Below are positions 61,356-64,000 of a stretch of DNA of 64,000 nt, piece by piece. Every line of letters begins with the position of its first letter. Positions within the stretch are counted from its first letter, which is position 1. Both the position numbers and the translations under genes were made by a program. The notes under the pieces are model-generated. The model made no database searches. It saw only the letters and a program-made list of their open reading frames with translations, and was not told where the DNA came from. Source of the stretch: JAIQFV01 sp041494885 (GTDB lineage: Bacteria > Acidobacteriota > Terriglobia > JAIQFV01); assembly GCA_041494885.1 (NCBI GenBank), contig JBGQBO010000013.1, positions 1-64,000 of the forward strand, in the 5' to 3' direction.

Positions 61356-64000
61356 ATGAATGAGTCCGTGCGTGGTGTCAAACAGATCCAACGACTTCTG
61401 TATCACGGGTATGCGATCGCCCTCTTTCTCACATTCTCCCTGGTCATGGTTGAATCATTGACTCTCCACGCCGCGGCCAAGATGGGGCGCGCCACTCCCC
61501 CAACCGCGAACGACGAAGAGTACGGGAAGAAGATCAAGGAGTTCACCACCGAGTCCCGCTTCAATACCGAATTCACCGATCATTTGCCGGCCTCCTCAAC
61601 CGTCACTGCCCCCGATAAGTTCCTGGGATACGTGATTGGAACGCCCAAGAAACTCACCCATGTCGACAAGATCAACGCTTATATGCGGGAGCTGGAGCGC
61701 ACCGCGCCGAAGCGCGTCAAGGTCCTTTCCATCGGCAAGAGCGAAGAGGGGCGGGAAATGATTGCCGTGGTGGTCAGCAGTGAAGAAAACATGGCGCGGC
61801 TCGATGAATTGCGAAGCATCACCGCAAAGCTGGCCGACCCCCGAAAGATCTCCGATGAAGAGGCGAAGAAGCTCATCGGCCTGGGCAAACCGGTTTATTA
61901 CGCCACAGGCGCAATGCATTCGCCGGAAACGGGGTCTCCGGAGATGTTGATGGAGCTGTGCTACCGTCTGGCCGTCGAGGAATCAGAATTTGTTCAGGCG
62001 ATCCGCAAGAATCTGGTGTTTGTCGCCACCCCCGTGTTGGAAGTCGACGGTCGCGATCGCATGGTGGATGTCTATAACTACAAAATCAATCATCCCGACC
62101 GGCAGCCGCCATCACTGATATATTGGGGAAAATACGTGGCGCACGACAACAACCGTGATGCCATGGTCCTAACCCTCAACTTGACCAATAACATCCTGAA
62201 TTCCTTCAGTAATTATTGGCATGGCACGGTGCTCCACGATCTGCATGAATCCGTCCCGTACCTGTATATCTCGACCGGAACGGGCCCCTATAACGCTTCG
62301 CTCGATCCTCTCCAGATTGATGAGTGGCAATCTCTCGCTTACCAGGAGGTCACCGAAATGACCCGGCGCGGGCTGCCAGGCGTTTGGACACAGGGCTTTT
62401 ATGATGGTTGGGTCCCCAATTATATGTTTTACGTGGCCAACGGACGCAATTCCATTGGGCGTTTTTATGAGACGTTTGGAAATGGGGGCGCCGATACCCA
62501 AGAGCGTACCTTACAAGCGAACGCAACCTCGCGAGAGTGGTATCGACCCAACCCACCCCTGCCAAAGGTGCAGTGGTCGATCCGCAATAACATTAACTAC
62601 CAGCAATCGACTTTGCTGATTGCGCTGAAGTATGTCGCGGATCACAAGAACACGTTTTTGGAGAACTTCTGGATCAAATCGAAGAATGCAGTCGAGCGGG
62701 TGAAGCGCGGAGGCTACCCGGCCTGGATTTTTACGGCCGACCAGCCGCGCCAGGCGGACCTTGGATCTTTCATTGCCTTGATGGTGAAACAAGGTATTGA
62801 AGTCCACAAGACAACAGCGCCTGTTGAAGTGAAGGATGGAAAGTTCCCGGCGGGGAGCTTCGTGATTCGAATGGACCAGCCCTATTCCAATCTCGCCGAC
62901 ATGCTGCTGGGCGTTCAGGAATATCGCACCACCGATCCCACTCCCTACGACGACACGGGGTGGACCATGCCGTGGCTGGCAGGAATCAAACATGCGAAGG
63001 TTGAAGATAAGAAGATCCTGGACGCGCCCATGCGGTCTATAGACCCTTCCGCTGGCAGTGCGGGCAGCAGGGGCAGTGGGGGGATGCCATCGAATGTCAA
63101 AGGATTCATTCTCAAATACGATGGAGATTCGCATTTCATCACAACCCGCTACCGACTGCATGACGTCAAAATGGAAGCTGCCGAGGAAGGATTCGAAGGC
63201 AACGGAACGAAATTTAGCGCCGGCTCAATCCTGATTTCAGCAGAGGGGAACCCGGCTGACCTGGGTTCAAGGCTGGCTGATGTCGGATTATGGTCTTCAA
63301 TCACTTCGATTGCTGAAATGCCCAAAGTCAAGACCCATCCTCTTGCCGCGCCGCGCATCGCCTTGCTTCACACCTGGCTGAACACGGAGAAAGAGGGCTG
63401 GTGGCGCATCGAGTTCGATCGATACAAGGTTCCCTACACCTATCTTTCAGATCAGAAGCTGGCCAGGATGGACGATCTGCGAAAACAGTTTGATGTCATT
63501 GTGTTCCCTCACGTCGGCGCGAATCCCCAGGCGTTGATCAATGGCGTGCCGAAGTTCGGCCAGTTCGCAGTGCCTTGGAAGAAGACAGAGGAGACCCCCA
63601 ACCTCGGCGGGCCGGACGAAACCGACGACATGCGCGGAGGAATGGGTCTGGAAGGGTTGGCCAAAGTTCAGAAGTTCCTGAATGACGGCGGGTTGCTGAT
63701 CGTCGATGGCACGAACTCCGAGATGCCGATCGATTACGGGCTGGTGCGCGGTGTCAATGTGGTGGCGGCGAAAGAACTGCGGTCGCGCGGCTCCGTGCTG
63801 CGGTCGCAGATCGTCGATAAGAAGTCTCCCATCGTGTATGGTTACACCGAGGATCAGCTCGCGGTCTATTTCAATCAGTCACCCATCCTGCAGGTCTCTG
63901 CTCCCGGCCAAGGTTTTGGAGGCCCTTTTGGCGGCGCGGCTCCGGAGGGTCAACCGCCGGCTCGCCAATCGGGTGTAAATGCGATCTTGAAACAATCGGC
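61356..64000 (+). CDS. secreted M14-family zinc carboxypeptidase, partial (3' end missing)
   Basis: An open frame of 881 codons continues past the right edge. It starts at ATG 61356 after GGAGGA. An N-terminal hydrophobic segment (YAIALFLTFSLVMVESLTLHAAA) is the signal peptide. The M14 zinc site begins at H188 in GAMHSPETG (HxxE, E191); HDNNRDAMVL carries the substrate-binding Asn-Arg pair, and LHDLHES holds the third-ligand His. The chain is far longer than a basic M14 domain, with a C-terminal region of unknown type (GGLLIVDGTNSEM). It is likely a secreted peptidase for protein scavenging; exact specificity is not visible. Confidence 0.85.
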   Translation, partial: MNESVRGVKQIQRLLYHGYAIALFLTFSLVMVESLTLHAAAKMGRATPPTANDEEYGKKIKEFTTESRFNTEFTDHLPASSTVTAPDKFLGYVIGTPKKLTHVDKINAYMRELERTAPKRVKVLSIGKSEEGREMIAVVVSSEENMARLDELRSITAKLADPRKISDEEAKKLIGLGKPVYYATGAMHSPETGSPEMLMELCYRLAVEESEFVQAIRKNLVFVATPVLEVDGRDRMVDVYNYKINHPDRQPPSLIYWGKYVAHDNNRDAMVLTLNLTNNILNSFSNYWHGTVLHDLHESVPYLYISTGTGPYNASLDPLQIDEWQSLAYQEVTEMTRRGLPGVWTQGFYDGWVPNYMFYVANGRNSIGRFYETFGNGGADTQERTLQANATSREWYRPNPPLPKVQWSIRNNINYQQSTLLIALKYVADHKNTFLENFWIKSKNAVERVKRGGYPAWIFTADQPRQADLGSFIALMVKQGIEVHKTTAPVEVKDGKFPAGSFVIRMDQPYSNLADMLLGVQEYRTTDPTPYDDTGWTMPWLAGIKHAKVEDKKILDAPMRSIDPSAGSAGSRGSGGMPSNVKGFILKYDGDSHFITTRYRLHDVKMEAAEEGFEGNGTKFSAGSILISAEGNPADLGSRLADVGLWSSITSIAEMPKVKTHPLAAPRIALLHTWLNTEKEGWWRIEFDRYKVPYTYLSDQKLARMDDLRKQFDVIVFPHVGANPQALINGVPKFGQFAVPWKKTEETPNLGGPDETDDMRGGMGLEGLAKVQKFLNDGGLLIVDGTNSEMPIDYGLVRGVNVVAAKELRSRGSVLRSQIVDKKSPIVYGYTEDQLAVYFNQSPILQVSAPGQGFGGPFGGAAPEGQPPARQSGVNAILKQS

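Overview
The window reads as a chromosome segment of a Gram-negative, moderately GC-rich bacterium, most likely an Acidobacteriota member. Evidence for this is a TonB-dependent receptor of the carboxypeptidase-regulatory-domain/Oar type, secreted M1 and M14 metalloproteases, a pilB-pilT-pilC-pilS-pilR block with pilA further on, a divided NtrY/NtrX pair, and abundant palindromic intergenic repeats. The phylum is inferred from gene content; no rRNA is present. No CRISPR array or prophage was seen.

Layout. 1-2602: a decayed RHS (YD-repeat) locus on the minus strand, invaded by two palindromic elements, with an orphan RHS tip carrying an M15-like His/Asp/His pattern and a secreted partner gene. 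3206-9062: TonB-dependent receptor, UDP-glucose dehydrogenase and a small P-loop kinase-like protein. 9284-16976: the metabolic highlight, a PaaX-family regulator followed by a bzd-type ATP-dependent benzoyl-CoA reductase (N, O, P, Q), a small CxxC protein, cyclohexa-1,5-dienecarbonyl-CoA hydratase and 6-hydroxycyclohex-1-ene-1-carbonyl-CoA dehydrogenase. Together these would dearomatise benzoyl-CoA and take it to 6-oxocyclohex-1-ene-1-carbonyl-CoA. The ring-opening hydrolase, ferredoxin and benzoate-CoA ligase are not in the window. An amidohydrolase-fold protein that has lost most metal ligands (17621-18484) and a PilZ protein with a pseudo-receiver domain follow on the other strand.

19806-31655: tRNA-Arg and tRNA-His, a secreted M1 peptidase, a STAS protein, a TolC/EmrA/EmrB-type tripartite efflux set, an MDR oxidoreductase and an MFS exporter. 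32412-43958: an OmpA-like protein with two PKD-like domains, a TPR protein, an orphan DGQHR-domain (DndB-like) protein, a PilZ protein, ntrY/ntrX and an endonuclease III relative.

44701-59853: the type IV pilus region. The motors PilB and PilT, platform protein PilC and the PilS/PilR regulators are followed by a TMTC-like GT-C/TPR membrane protein, then pilA behind a plausible sigma-54 promoter, then an ABC-2 transporter and a TPR protein. PilR (with a GAFTGA motif) probably drives pilA. The TMTC-like protein is a candidate pilin glycosyltransferase.

59854-64000: an IS200/IS605-like Y1 transposase inside inverted palindromic ends, matched by a 242 bp transposase-less copy at 55183-55424, and the start of a secreted M14 carboxypeptidase that runs off the right edge. 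At least five distinct palindromic repeat families are scattered through the intergenic regions, and two genes (bzdO and pilB) have duplicated translation-start regions.
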